From: Caulochytrium protostelioides
Taxonomy: Eukaryota > Chytridiomycota > Caulochytriomycetes > Caulochytriales > Caulochytriaceae
DNA length: 64,000 nt
NCBI GenBank assembly: GCA_003615045.1
Contig: ML014112.1
Location: 1 to 64,000 of the forward strand
Reading direction: 5' to 3'
Shown: one piece after another, positions 30,671-41,800 of the stretch
Layout: each line of letters begins with the position of its first letter
Numbering within the stretch: the stretch's first letter is position 1
The notes under the pieces: generated by a model
Database searches by the model: none
What the model saw: only the letters and a program-made list of their open reading frames with translations
What the model was told of the DNA's origin: nothing
Translations under genes and position numbers: made by a program

Positions 30671-31199
30671 CACGACACGCGGCGATGTCTGGCATTGCTA
30701 CCAAAAGTAGTCGACGGCGGACATCGGCCGAGACAGCGCCGTCCCGCCGCTACGAGGGTCAGCCTAGGCAGCCGCAACGCGCACCCCACGCCGGTCAGGA
30801 GTCTGTCCGATGCCGGTCGAGATATGTTCCCTCGTCACCGCTACCTCCGCGAGTGGGCGTGCCCCGACCGTGGGGCCCTTGCTGGTGCGGATGGCGGCCG
30901 CCGAGGGTCGTTTTCTTGGCAAGGCCCGCTGTGGCTCAGACGACATTGACGGCGGTCCGCCGCTGCGAGAATGCCTCGCCCCCACCGGGATGCCTCTGCC
31001 TGTGAAAGGCCGCAACCGTAGCGCATCAATGCGCCGGCCAGACCCACCTTCTAGGGCGTATCGCAGTTAACCGTGCGTGTATCGCATGTTATCACCCAGC
31101 GGTCCGCCGACAGGCAGCGAAGCGACCTTCAAGGCCATAGAGCAGTGGGCGTCCACCCTGGCGCTCCGTAAGCTGAAAGACAAGGGCCACTTGCTCCCT
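30671..31199. other. Intergenic stretch before Fanzor copy 3
   Basis: No gene recognised. The composition becomes less GC-rich towards 31.1 kb, which may mark the left part of the decayed element, but no protein similarity was seen here. Confidence 0.4.
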
Positions 31200-32034
31200 G
31201 AAACCATCGGCAGCGACAGCATCGGCGTGTGCACTTCTGGCGCAAGAAGATGGCGGCCCACACCGTGCCCACTGTCAAGGTTGTCCCCGAAACAGAGAAC
31301 CTTTTCGTAAATTGCATGAATGAGCACTGCATCCTTGGGAACGACCCGGGCAGGACCAACATCATCTACATGGCTATAAAACGGTCCGACGGCCAGGTCG
31401 TCAGCTGGGAGCTGAGCCGAAAACAATACTATGTGGAAGCCGCCATCAGAAGGCAGTCTTAGAGGGGAAGCCTATGGTCATTGTCTATGGCGCGTCCAAG
31501 TTTGCTCCCGGAGGCAGGGCGAGATGTCCGTTCCGACATCTCGGGCGTACAAGGCGTGAGCCCTGCGTTTCCGCATGGTTCTCGTTGACGAGTTCCGTAC
31601 GACCCAAATGAACGCTGAGACGAGGGTCCTGAGAAAGGTGAAGACCCAGACGCGACGGCCGTTCCGACGTTTCGAGCGTCCAAGGCGTGTGCTCATCCGA
31701 CCGAGCTGACGCAGGTCGACAAGTTTCGGACAAGTTTCGGGTCTATGCAAAAAGACGAACGCAATCCTGCAAAAAAAAAAGGCCGGCGCAAGGGGACCGT
31801 CGTCCGAGGCCTGCTGTGGTGTGATACCACCAACAGCAAGTGGGTGAAGCGCGATCTCAATGCCGCGTTGAACATCGGGCCTGACCCCTCAGATCGACAG
31901 CTTTGTGCCGCCACCCCCGCCAAGCTCTGCTGCGGCCCACACTCCAAAAGATCGGCAAGCTCATTCGCCACTGAGCCATCATGCGCTCCTGCCTATGCGG
32001 GGCACCACGAAGGGTATGGCGCGCGCGTTAGGTC
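31200..32034 (+). mobile_element. Fanzor-like nuclease remnant, copy 3 (most complete)
   Basis: Several blocks typical of eukaryotic TnpB-like (Fanzor) nucleases occur in the right order but in different frames, so the gene is broken. At 31310-31450: GNDPGRTNIIYMAIK and WELSRKQYYVEAAI, the RuvC-I region with its catalytic Asp. At 31475-31515: VIVYGASKFAPGGR. At 31570-31600: VLVDEFRTTQM, where Fanzors carry a rearranged RuvC-II Glu. At 31800-31870: VVRGLLWCDT and KRDLNAALNI, the RuvC-III end with Asp kept. The copy-family stop lies at 31972-31974, and similarity to the other copies continues to GCGCGTTAGGT (about 32023-32034). No N-terminal half was found. Base composition is lower in GC than host genes. 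Confidence 0.8.
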
Positions 32035-32250
32035 GTCCCCAGGGAGGGCCGATATACACGAGCAGGTTCGTTTAAAAAAATATATATATCACAAACAGGA
32101 GCAAGGAGACGATCCCGAAAACGACGAGCATCGCTTTCGAGGGAGATGCGTATTTTAGAGAGGCAGAGTGAAAAAATGGAAAACTCGAAATCTATTGAAT
32201 AAGCTCGCTGGTAGCCCGAAGCAGGAAGGCCTCTTCAGAAGCCGTCGCAT

Positions 32251-34218
32251 CTAGAAGGCGAGCGCCATAAAGACGGCCGCGACGGCGGCCGTGGCGACGG
32301 CCAGCGAGCCGGTGGCGTGGCCCGTGGAGGCGCGGGCGCTGTTGGTGGCGCCCTGAGCGCCGGGCTCGGTGCACTGTGGGGCGGCGAGCTCGTCGCCGAA
32401 GCGGCGCATGAGGTCGAGCGCGACGGCGTTGGACCAGCCGAAGCCGGTCTGAACCTTGTACTCGCCGCCGAAGCCGTGGCGGCCGAGCGAGCGGGCATCG
32501 AACTTCTCGAACATGTCGCCACGGAGATCGGCGAGCGGCGTCTGGCGGGTGTTCTCGCTGCCGCCCGTCTCCTCCCAGGCGCAGAAGGCCGTGTCGATGT
32601 ACTGCTGGGCGAGCTTGACGGCGGCGTCGCGCTGACCGTTGTTGAGCAGGCCGAGTACGGCGTAGTGCTGGATGGGCGCCCAGACGTTCGGGAAGTCCCA
32701 CTGCATGGCGGTGTTGTTGACCTCCGAGGAGGGCAGGCCGGTGTGGTACGTCTCGACGTCACGGAGCAGCTTCGGGCACAGGGTGCCGTTGCGCGCAAAG
32801 GGCGCCGAGAGCGTGCCGTGGGCGCCCGTCCACATGGGATGCACGTTGGACGGGTACCACTCAGCGTTCTGCTCGCCGGTGCTGAGGCGCGCATCGTTCC
32901 AGCACGCGGTCGCCGGATCGAAGAGGAACAGGTCCATCGCCTCGGCGCGGCGCGATGCGGCGTGGCTGAAGTACTGCTGGCCCGCAGGCGTGCCAACGCG
33001 GCCGTGGAAGTTGGCCATCGTCATCTCCATGTCGTACAGGATCGAGTTGAGGTCGACCGGGAGGATGTCCGAGGTGATGATGTCGGTGAGCTGGGCGCCG
33101 GCCGCGTTGTGGGTGCCGTCCGGAAGCGTCGTGTTGAGCCAGCGGGTCGAGAAGTCCCAGCCCGACTCCGCGCCCGCGGCAATGTCGCGATAGGCCTGCT
33201 TGCGGCGGAGCGTGTCGTTCGCAAAGACCTGAGTGGTCGCCACGTCCTCCATGTACGACTCCGGGCGCGGGTGCTCCCAGGCGACAACGAAAGCGTTCAA
33301 GGCGAAGCGCGAGTCAACTGAGCCCGGGTCAGTGGCGTTGAGGGTGGGCACGAGGGTGCCGTTCGGGAAGAAGGTCGGCGCGACGATGCGATTCGACATC
33401 CACCAGTCGTGCTCCATCTCCAGGATGGGCAACGCGCGGCGCAGCAGCGCGACGTTGTCGGTGGCCGCGACGACCTCGCGCACCATCGCGGTCAACATCG
33501 GCGGCTGGGAACGGTTAAGGTAGTAGATGCGGCCGCCGTTCGGGAAGAACCCGAAGGTCTCGACAACATCAAGCATGTTCTCGACCATGTCGATCGCGAT
33601 CTGGTGCAGATCAGACGCCAGCAGGCCCAACACGATCCAGTAGGTGTCCCAGTAGTAGAATTCGCGGAAACGGCCGCCCGGCACAATGAAGCCGCGCTGC
33701 ACCGTGATCGACGACGACAGGCACTCGTTGCAGATCTGGTGGGGCTTGCTGATGCGGTAGAGCTTCGTCCAAATGAAATTGAGGCTCTTGGCCCAGATCG
33801 ACAGATGCGGGTCGGCGATCTGGCTGAGCACCGGCGGATCCGCCTGCCACTCGGGCAGATCCTCGACCAGCGCCAGCTCGCCGTCGGGCGAGTCAAAGTT
33901 CTCGGCCACAAAGTTGGCCACGTCCTCCTGAGTAGCGTTCGTACCGAGCTGGTCGAACGCGGAGAGCACCTCGTACTGGCCGCGGCGCGTCGGCATGTCC
34001 ACAAACGTCTTGGAGTCGTTGAAGAGGCGCGCGCGCTGCACCGTGTCCAGCAGTGGGCCCGAGCAGTAAATCTGCGACGTGCACGGCGGGTTTGACGAGG
34101 CCATCACGTAGCCCGCCTCAGCATGGACCGATGACGTCGTGAACGCCACCAGACCCACCGCGGCGGCCGTGAAGGCCATGGCCGACGCGGCGGCCCACGA
34201 CATATTAGAGCGGACCAT
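32251..34218 (-). CDS. Secreted, probably GPI-anchored trehalase (GH37)
   Basis: 655 residues from ATG 34218. An N-terminal signal sequence (WAAASAMAFTAAAVGLVAF, likely cut after SSVHA) leads into a glycoside hydrolase 37 domain that splits trehalose into two glucose units. Trehalase signature 1 is seen as PGGRFREFYYWDTYW and signature 2 as QWDFPNVWAP. The catalytic Asp lies in GAESGWDFSTRW and the catalytic Glu region is GGEYKVQTGFGWSN. About ten N-glycosylation sequons fit an extracellular enzyme. The C terminus ends in a Ser/Thr/Ala spacer and a 20-residue hydrophobic tail (GSLAVATAAVAAVFMALAF), typical of a GPI-anchor signal, so the enzyme is probably held at the cell surface. No introns are needed. 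Confidence 0.92.
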   Translation of the reverse strand: MVRSNMSWAAASAMAFTAAAVGLVAFTTSSVHAEAGYVMASSNPPCTSQIYCSGPLLDTVQRARLFNDSKTFVDMPTRRGQYEVLSAFDQLGTNATQEDVANFVAENFDSPDGELALVEDLPEWQADPPVLSQIADPHLSIWAKSLNFIWTKLYRISKPHQICNECLSSSITVQRGFIVPGGRFREFYYWDTYWIVLGLLASDLHQIAIDMVENMLDVVETFGFFPNGGRIYYLNRSQPPMLTAMVREVVAATDNVALLRRALPILEMEHDWWMSNRIVAPTFFPNGTLVPTLNATDPGSVDSRFALNAFVVAWEHPRPESYMEDVATTQVFANDTLRRKQAYRDIAAGAESGWDFSTRWLNTTLPDGTHNAAGAQLTDIITSDILPVDLNSILYDMEMTMANFHGRVGTPAGQQYFSHAASRRAEAMDLFLFDPATACWNDARLSTGEQNAEWYPSNVHPMWTGAHGTLSAPFARNGTLCPKLLRDVETYHTGLPSSEVNNTAMQWDFPNVWAPIQHYAVLGLLNNGQRDAAVKLAQQYIDTAFCAWEETGGSENTRQTPLADLRGDMFEKFDARSLGRHGFGGEYKVQTGFGWSNAVALDLMRRFGDELAAPQCTEPGAQGATNSARASTGHATGSLAVATAAVAAVFMALAF

Positions 34219-37200
34219 CGTGGCAAGCACGCAAAGGGATCGCCAAGGGGCGCTTCGAGCAAGGACCCTGGAGATGGAAACTCGGGTACAGGGGGTCCCA
34301 AAGACTCAAGAGGGAAACAGGGCAAAACGTAAAACGTCTAACGTTTAAAAAAAACTGGAAATGAAAATAAGAGAACACAAGAATCAGAAGAATGGATGGC
34401 AGACGTCGTCGTCGCCCTCGGCGATGTCCGCGTGGTTTTTTTGTTTGATGGCTGATGTGGTCAGCACCGTCAGCGGCACTGTTCTACGAGTCAACGGCGT
34501 CGGAGAAGGCCAAAAATCCCCGGACCGGAGCCGAAGGAGCAAGGGGAGTGCGAGAAACCACGTCCTACCAGGAGCAGAGAGCCGGATCGCTGTGAAGTCA
34601 CCGACACCCCCGTAGCCTTAGCCAGCTTGCCTTGCGTCGGCTCGGCGAGGACCGTCTGCCTCCGAGCGGGGAGGTCCGCCGCCCACCACCGGCCACGGCA
34701 TCCGGAAAACGGCGGCGGCTTTATACCGCGGTCGGCGCGGCGCGTCACGGGGGATGTCAAGCCCGGGCGGCGAGCGGGCGAGCGGCGCGCAGCGCTTGCG
34801 CACTGGCGCGCAGCAGGAACGCCGCGTTCCGCGCCGCGGCAGAACTCGCCTCGCCGGCTCCGACACGCGACCACGACCGCGATGGCGCGGCCGCGATGGC
34901 GCGCAGACCCGGACGGGTCCGCTCAGCGGTGCCCTGACGCCGGACCTTCCGCATGGACTCGATCGCGCCGCGAAGCGGCTCGATGCACATCGGGACGCCG
35001 ACGCGTGCTCGGCCCCTCGACCAGCAACAGAAGCCGCAGAAGCGGCGGCGGCGGCTGCTCCGTGCACGCTGCACGGCTCACAGCCATCCGCAGCCGTCGG
35101 CGATATCGGGCGTGCGACGTCTCCGACAGCCCGTGGCGGGCCGTGCCCGTGTCTCCGACCGGTGTGCCATGAAGCGCACATGCCTCTCACGCCTCGCCCG
35201 CTTCGGCGCAAAGCCAGGCCACCACCATTTTTTTTTTCGCGACCCAGCTACCCCGCATGACCTCGCTTGACATGAGCAGCATGACCCTTCAGGAGGCCGC
35301 CTCGGGGGGTCGGCGGGGAGGGAGGCGGAGGACCCCTGGCGCGCGGGTCGGTCGGTCGCCATCGACCCACGCAGGACCCCCGGCGTCGGCCGACCACCGG
35401 TGCAGCAGGGCACGCGGCACGCGGTGCTCGAGCAGAGAGACCGAGCGAGGGGGCCTCGAAGCGGTGGGCCGAAGGACGGTGGCATGGCAGGCCACACGGC
35501 GGCCGGCAGGCAGAGAGCCCAGAGCGAGGAGCCGAGAGCCCGTGTCGGAGTGTCGGAGTGTCGGACGCGCCATCGCCACCCAGCTCACATGACCTGCCCG
35601 CTGTTGAGGGCCTGCGGACGGCGACGGGGAGGCCACGCACAGGGGGGTGCGACAACCTGGGTCTCCTGCGCGAAAGCTTGGTCGGCTGGTGAGCGACCCG
35701 CCGCTGTTGTTTTGTTGTGTTATATTTTTTTTTTCGACGAGCGAGGCCACTCCAGGTGTCCACGCAAGCGCCTCGGATGACATGGATGCCGACGCAGCCC
35801 GTCGTGAGATGACGGCGTTCCGCCGCAGCAGGGACAGATGGCGGAGATTGGGCCAATTTTTTTTGCTGTTTTACGGGTGCGAGACCGCTGAAGGCCCCTC
35901 GCCAGGGCTGGCGCCTCCTGGAAACGCGCCGGACCAGGCGGCAGAGTACGAGCCCAGGGACAGGGCCGCTCAGGGTCCAGCAACATGGCAGCACCCGCGC
36001 AGCCGTCGAGGGGAACGCCGGGCGCGTTGCGCCATCGCCGTCATTCTCAAACAAATCGCCGTCATGCGTTGATGCACGGCGCTGCAATCAGACCCCGGAC
36101 GACTGGAGCCCGCCTCGTCAATCATCCGACGCTGGTGCGCTGAACATGCCGTCATGCGTCCAATCAGCCCCCCCAAAAAAATTCAGACCCATGACAACGA
36201 TGGCGGATCGGCCGACGCGCCGACGTCTCGCGGCCGACGACACCTCGATGCAGCGAACACGAACGGCAGGTCGTGGCACCCGGGCGACGTCTCAAACCTC
36301 CCATGTTCCCTCCAGCGATGGGGATGGATTGAAACGCTCACCGCTCTGGATCCTGGCGCCATCAGCATCATCCACATCCAACCAACAGATGCCGCGCGGT
36401 CACATGTCCATGGCGCTCGAGAGGGGGGAGGGCCGGGCCAGCAAGGGGATCCCAGCCCATTCTTTGGGATGTCCGCGAGCCGTGACCCACGGGACGTCCC
36501 TTCTTTCTCGCGTCACGGCCCGGCCGGAGCCGCGCCTCTTCACGGCCGCCGTGCGTGCGATTGCCACGTGCCGCGGTCCATTGCCTGCGCTGCATGCGGG
36601 AACTAGCGCCATGCATACGGACCATGCATACGGACCATGCATGCACCAGACTGCCTCGATCCGTGCGCGACGAGCGCTCCGAGATCGCTCAGGCCCTCTG
36701 GGCCCTTCGGGGAGCATCGCCCCGTCCCTCTCTTGGCTTCCACGGGAGCGCGCGGAGGTCGCGTGATGGATGCCCGAGAGGCGCCGAGAAAGCGAGGGAC
36801 CGGCCACCTCGGCGAAGGTCTTGGTGGTGGTGGGGGGGCACCTGCAGGCGCGGCGGCGACGCTTCCGGAGCACGCGGTGGCAAAGACGCGGACGCTGCGC
36901 AGTCGGGGCATACCGCGACGTCGCCTTTCGGAGGCGCGATGCAGAGGGCCGGATCGGCGCCGCGCTCGTGGGAGACCCAGGGGTTCCGTCATGCATGGTT
37001 GCCGTGGTCCTACCGCGTCGTCGTCGCATCGACGCCTTCCCGCTCCCCGGAACGCATTCATTCATGACATGCAGAGACGGCCTACCCGCGATGGGATGGG
37101 GTGTGACGGGATGGGATGCGCTGGATGACGGCCGCCGCCGGTTCCCCCGGCTGAAGGTCGGCCCGAACCGCCGATCCGGCTGCTCACACAACGGCACGTG

Positions 37201-37349
37201 TGCGAGCCACCGGTCCCACAGCGCTCCGATGGTCGGCTGTCCTGATGGTCGGCTGACTTGCCCCGCCGCCGGTGGCCCTGTCGGGCCGCCCGTGGTCCGG
37301 TCTGTGCGACCATGGCTCGCTCGCAATCATGGTTCACGTGGAGCCGATG
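34219..37349. other. Gene-poor stretch upstream of trehalase
   Basis: 3.1 kb without a supportable gene. It begins with the trehalase promoter side, which has A-runs near 34346-34352. It holds several homopolymer runs: T10 near 35229, T10 near 35727, T8 near 35857 and A7 near 36174. A CATACGGACCATG repeat sits at about 36611-36640 and short GGGATG units near 37090-37117. Long open frames on both strands lack the coding bias of the real genes. It looks like decayed repeat and insertion debris. Confidence 0.5.
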
Positions 37350-37611
37350 CGGCCGATGCGGGGACTCGCCCCGTGGTGGGAGGCCACCGACAGCACGTGG
37401 GTGGACCGCGGTCTCCCTGCCGCGTTAAAGATGACCCTCCGATGCTGTCTGGCCTGACCGGACAGACCGAGAGCGCTGGGCCGCCACCTAGAGCCAAAAC
37501 CAGGTGGCCGCCCACGATCGGCCCGCTGATCCCATACCGCCGTCGATGCGCTCGTGCCTCGGTGAAGGGCCCCTGGAGGGCCAGGATGGGGTTGTTGGGG
37601 TGCGTGGGAGG
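37350..37611 (+). mobile_element. Fanzor-like nuclease remnant, copy 4 (heavily decayed)
   Basis: Gives RGLAPWWEATDSTWVDRGLPAAL, recognisable against copy 5 (WLWWDATHSTWVNRDLHAAL). The RuvC-III Asp is replaced by Gly. The following tail (CRCC/LA region, then GGPGCGCC... with RPRALGRH) also matches copy 5. The segment equivalent to the stop and 3' tail is at about 37540-37611 (ATGCGCTCGTGCCTCGG ... GGTGCGTGGGAGG). Confidence 0.55.
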
Positions 37612-38886
37612 TGCCAGGATGGGCCGGGATCGACGACCGCGTGACCCTAAGCGATCGTTTCCATCATCGCAAACGGACGTCGCCGCTTCCCCCACCGGGA
37701 GGCGGTGCTCGGCCGCACTTCCGCCGCATCCCCGTCCGGCCGGGTTCCCTGTGCGGCGCCCGCGAGCTCGCGGAACCGCCCCCCGCATCCCCACGAACAA
37801 GCCCGCCACACGGGACGGGACCGGGGGGCCGGTCGTCATGGCGGACCACACGGAGAACGGCCGACCCGCGGACGGCGATGACGCGATTGATGGAGCCCGG
37901 CGTTCGGGGGGGTCGTCGTCGGCGGCGGCGGCGGGAGGACGATCGATCGCGCTGAAGCGCCGTCCTTGGCCCTTCGGGCCCCGTCCATGCAGCCGCCTGG
38001 AATCGGCCTCAGGCGCCGCTGCAGGTCTGTGGTGAACTTGGCTCGCGGACCTCACGCCGGGAGCCAGCGTCGTACAACGACCCCTGAATCTGGCGGACCT
38101 GTGCCGCCGAGTATACTCGCCACGCAGACCGCAGCACAACAGAGCCCACCGAGTCGAGTCGCCTCATCCGCCTGGTCGGGTATCCTCCACCCTCACCCAG
38201 GGGACGAACCGACGCTACCGCTACCGCTACCGCTTCCCGCCATTGCCGCATCCCTAAATCCGACACACCCGTTGCTTCGACGAGCGCCGACGACCAGGGG
38301 CTTTGACCCGCCTCGATCCGCCTCCGCTTTCAGTTCCTCTTCCGTTTCCGGTGACGAAGCCCGCTGTCTGGGCCGCCATCCACGAATGAACCTCATCGTT
38401 CCGTCGTGAAGTGAAGCTCCCCGTGGCGTGTTGACACGTGGCCAGTATTCCCTCGTTGCTTCACCAAAGCTACGTGCTTGGCGGTCTTCAGGATTGTCTC
38501 GCCGCCGCGCACGTTCCTTGCCGGCGCCATTGGATCCCCTCCCCCACAAGCAAGTAAACAATCAGACGAGTGTCGGCCGGCTGTCGAATAACGCCGAATT
38601 GGACGGAAATCTCCGTCCACCGTACCCACTTCCTAGTCGGTGCAGGGTCCTCGAAGCACCCTCTGTGCACCACCCTCGGTTCAGCGTCTCTATGCCTGCA
38701 ACAGATCGGTGTCTGTAAACCGTCGCGACCTCATTGGGGGGAGTATCTTATCCCGCCACAACTCTTCCGTATCCGTCCTGGACCCAGGCACTTCCTCCCG
38801 ACCTCGTTGTTGTTTCCACCCGACGTTGCTCCGCTCGGAATTGGGCGAGACACCTCCCGGCTCTGGATAAGGGTTGCCTATCGCCG
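37612..38886. other. Upstream region of kinase gene
   Basis: No confident gene. A 66-codon ATG frame at 37838-38035 exists but has no recognisable features. A perfect 7-bp hairpin GGACGGA-AATC-TCCGTCC lies at 38601-38618. The last few hundred bases are AT-richer and should hold the kinase promoter and leader. Confidence 0.4.
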
Positions 38887-41800
38887 ATGGCGGTTATCGG
38901 CCACTACTGGTCCAAGCGGACCTCCCAACATCCCTCCGCCTCATCATCGACATCGACATCGACATCGACATCGGCGTCGACATCGGCCGCCACATCCAAA
39001 CCCCGAGCGCTCCATGCCGCTCTGTCGTGCCCCACAAGGGGCTCACCCGCCGTGGCCGCACCGTCTGCCCAGCCGCCATCGCGTGCGCACGCCGGGCTTC
39101 CGTCTCATCCGAGCTTGTTTGGCGCGTTCGACCAGGCGCTGCTCGGCGACCCGACAACCCCCGTGACCCCGCTCAAAGTGAGACATTGCGACGATGCATG
39201 CTCGCCGACGCACCGACCGCGGCCTGCGTTGTGCACGACCATGCCATTCTTCCGGGTCGACCGTCGTGCTGCGTTGACACCGGCTGAGACACCCGCACCG
39301 AGTGGCATGTCCTCGCCGGCCTCGTCGGTCTCGGCCTCGTCGCCCTCCTCGCCCGGTCCGCAGCTCGGGACGAGGCCCGTCCGCGACCCCATGCTTCAGG
39401 CCGGGCTGTGCCGGGATGCGATGGCCCAACTCGGCCCCCGTGACACAGGCACGCCGGCTGTTGCGCGTCCACCGTGCTCCCCGCTTCCTGTCTCCGAGCA
39501 GTTGTTGCATACGCCCTCCCCGCCGCCGGTCCCGCCAGATTTGCGGAAGGAAGACTTTCCGCCCCCCGGTACGGTCGTGGGCGGCCCCGGGACGCGGTAC
39601 GTGCTGCGCACGCTGCTGGGTGCCGGTTCCTTTGCAATGGTCTACATGGGCGTCCGCATCAACAACGACGCCGAGATCCCCGAAGTCCTTAACGCCACCT
39701 CCGTGGGCTCGACCAAGTGCGCTATCAAGATCTTGAGCAAAGCTCACTTCACGGCCAACGGCCTGCAGAGTATTATGGATCGCGAGCGCCGCATCCTGTC
39801 GCGACTCCCCAAGCACCCCAACATCGCAAGTCTGCAAGACCGCTTTGAGGACGACGACTACATCTACCTCGTGCTTGAGTACTGCCCCTCGGATCTCTAC
39901 GACGCCATCACGCGGTACCGGCACTTCCCCGACGACGTGGTCCGCGAAGTCTCCATGAAGATCGTCGACGCGCTGCTGCATTGCCACGACAACGGCGTGT
40001 TCCACCGTGACCTCAAGCCCGAAAACATTCTGCTCACCGAAGACTTTGGCGTCAAGCTTAGCGATTTCGGGTTGAGCACCGACGAAGCGTATCCCACCGC
40101 CGATGCCGGATGCGGCACGACGCGTTACCTCTCGCCAGCCTGCCTCGAAGCCTACAAGCGGCGCTGCAGCGAAGGCAGCGTCATGCCTCGCCGCTCCTCA
40201 GGCGGCGATGACGCCACCACCGTCGTTCAACCCTCCTACCTGCCCCCACTGCCCCACCAGGCTGGGTACTTCGATTTGCCGGCGACCCATGGCGTCACGG
40301 CGGCCCCGGGCTCCCTGCTGCACCAAGCCCAAACCCAGGCCAACAACACAGGTATGGCACAGGCATTCGGCACGCCCATGACGGGCGTCATGTCGCCCGC
40401 TTGCCCAGGAGGGGACAACCGAGCCGCGCACCACGCCGCGGCGTCGCCCCATGGGTACGGATCAGTGACGAGTGACCGCGGCTTCTCGACCCCCATCGGC
40501 TCGATGGCGGCTAGCTCCACGACGTATACCCCGTCGTCTGGCACGCCGGGACCCCACAAAGCATGGTCTTCAGTGGATGAAAGCGAGACCTCGTACGGTG
40601 AGATGCTGGCGAAGTGCCGGATGCGGCAGAAATGCCAGGCCATGTTCCGCCACCACCGCAAAACGGCTACAGAGCCCGCAGCCGGTCTGCTGCGGTCCAC
40701 GTATGACAGCGCTGATGGCCCTATCCATCACTCTCCCCTGTCACAGACGGTGGCAGCGGCATCGGCAGCCGGACCCCCATGCCCGAAAACACCGGCTGCC
40801 ATGTCAACGGCTTCCACGTGTACCAGCGCGCCGTCTTCGGCCGCCAACGATACCTGGGCCTTCGGTATCCTGCTCATCAACCTGGTGTTCGGAAAGAACC
40901 CGTGGCACGAAGCGAGCGCCTCCGACGACTCGCTGTATGCCAACTTTCTGCGGGACCCGCGGGGCTACATCGAGCAAGAGTTTCCGGACGCGGCGCCGGA
41001 CCTGTCGGCGCTGCTGTGCGAAATCTTTGCGCCGGCCGACGGCGAACGAACGTGCCTCCGTGAAGTCCAGCGTCGGCTGCGCGCGATGGACTCGTTCCGT
41101 CGCAACGCGCCTTCGACGTGCCCCTCGCTGACCACGGATACGGCGAGCGTCACGGCACCACCCGACGCAACCGCCAACCATACCGCTCCGGCTCCGGCCG
41201 CAATCCCCGAGTCGGCTGAAGCCAGGACCACCCCTGCGGCGGCCAGGCCGCAGCAGATGGAAGCGGGCGCGGCGCCGCCCACCGGCCTCGACGAATCGTC
41301 TCATGTCGGTCCCGGATCCGCGGCTAGCCCGTCGACCACGTGGTCGGGTGACCTGCCGGCGCAACGAGCGGAGGCGCTGGCTCGTGATCAAAGACGCTCG
41401 GGTGACCTCGCTGGGCTTACCGCGGCGCCACCACCACCACCATCACCACCTTGGCAGCGGCGGCCTCAGCCCTCCTTGCCGCCGCCGCAGCAGCCCCAGC
41501 ACGAGGATGCGACGCGAACGCCCGGGCCGTCCCTCCCCGCAGGCTGCGGTGCGCCGTGTCAGAAGAGGCAGGTCGCGCCATCGCCCTCACCGACATCGAC
41601 GATGTCCGCCGATGCGTCGCGACCACCCGTCTGTCCCATGGTCTCGATGCCGATGCCGATGTCACCCCTCTCACCGCCACACTCACCGCCGGCGTCGGCG
41701 TCGGCGTCGCCGTGGCCGGGCGTCTCGCCTCCGACGGCCAGCCAGCCGCTTCTGACGTGCTCGGCCCGAGCGGATCGATCGGAGCCGATGGCACAGGGTG

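Noticed and set aside
36770-38035. 421-codon plus-strand frame in the gene-poor block
   Set aside because: No ATG at its start, no domain, and it runs through Fanzor copy 4 in the wrong frame.
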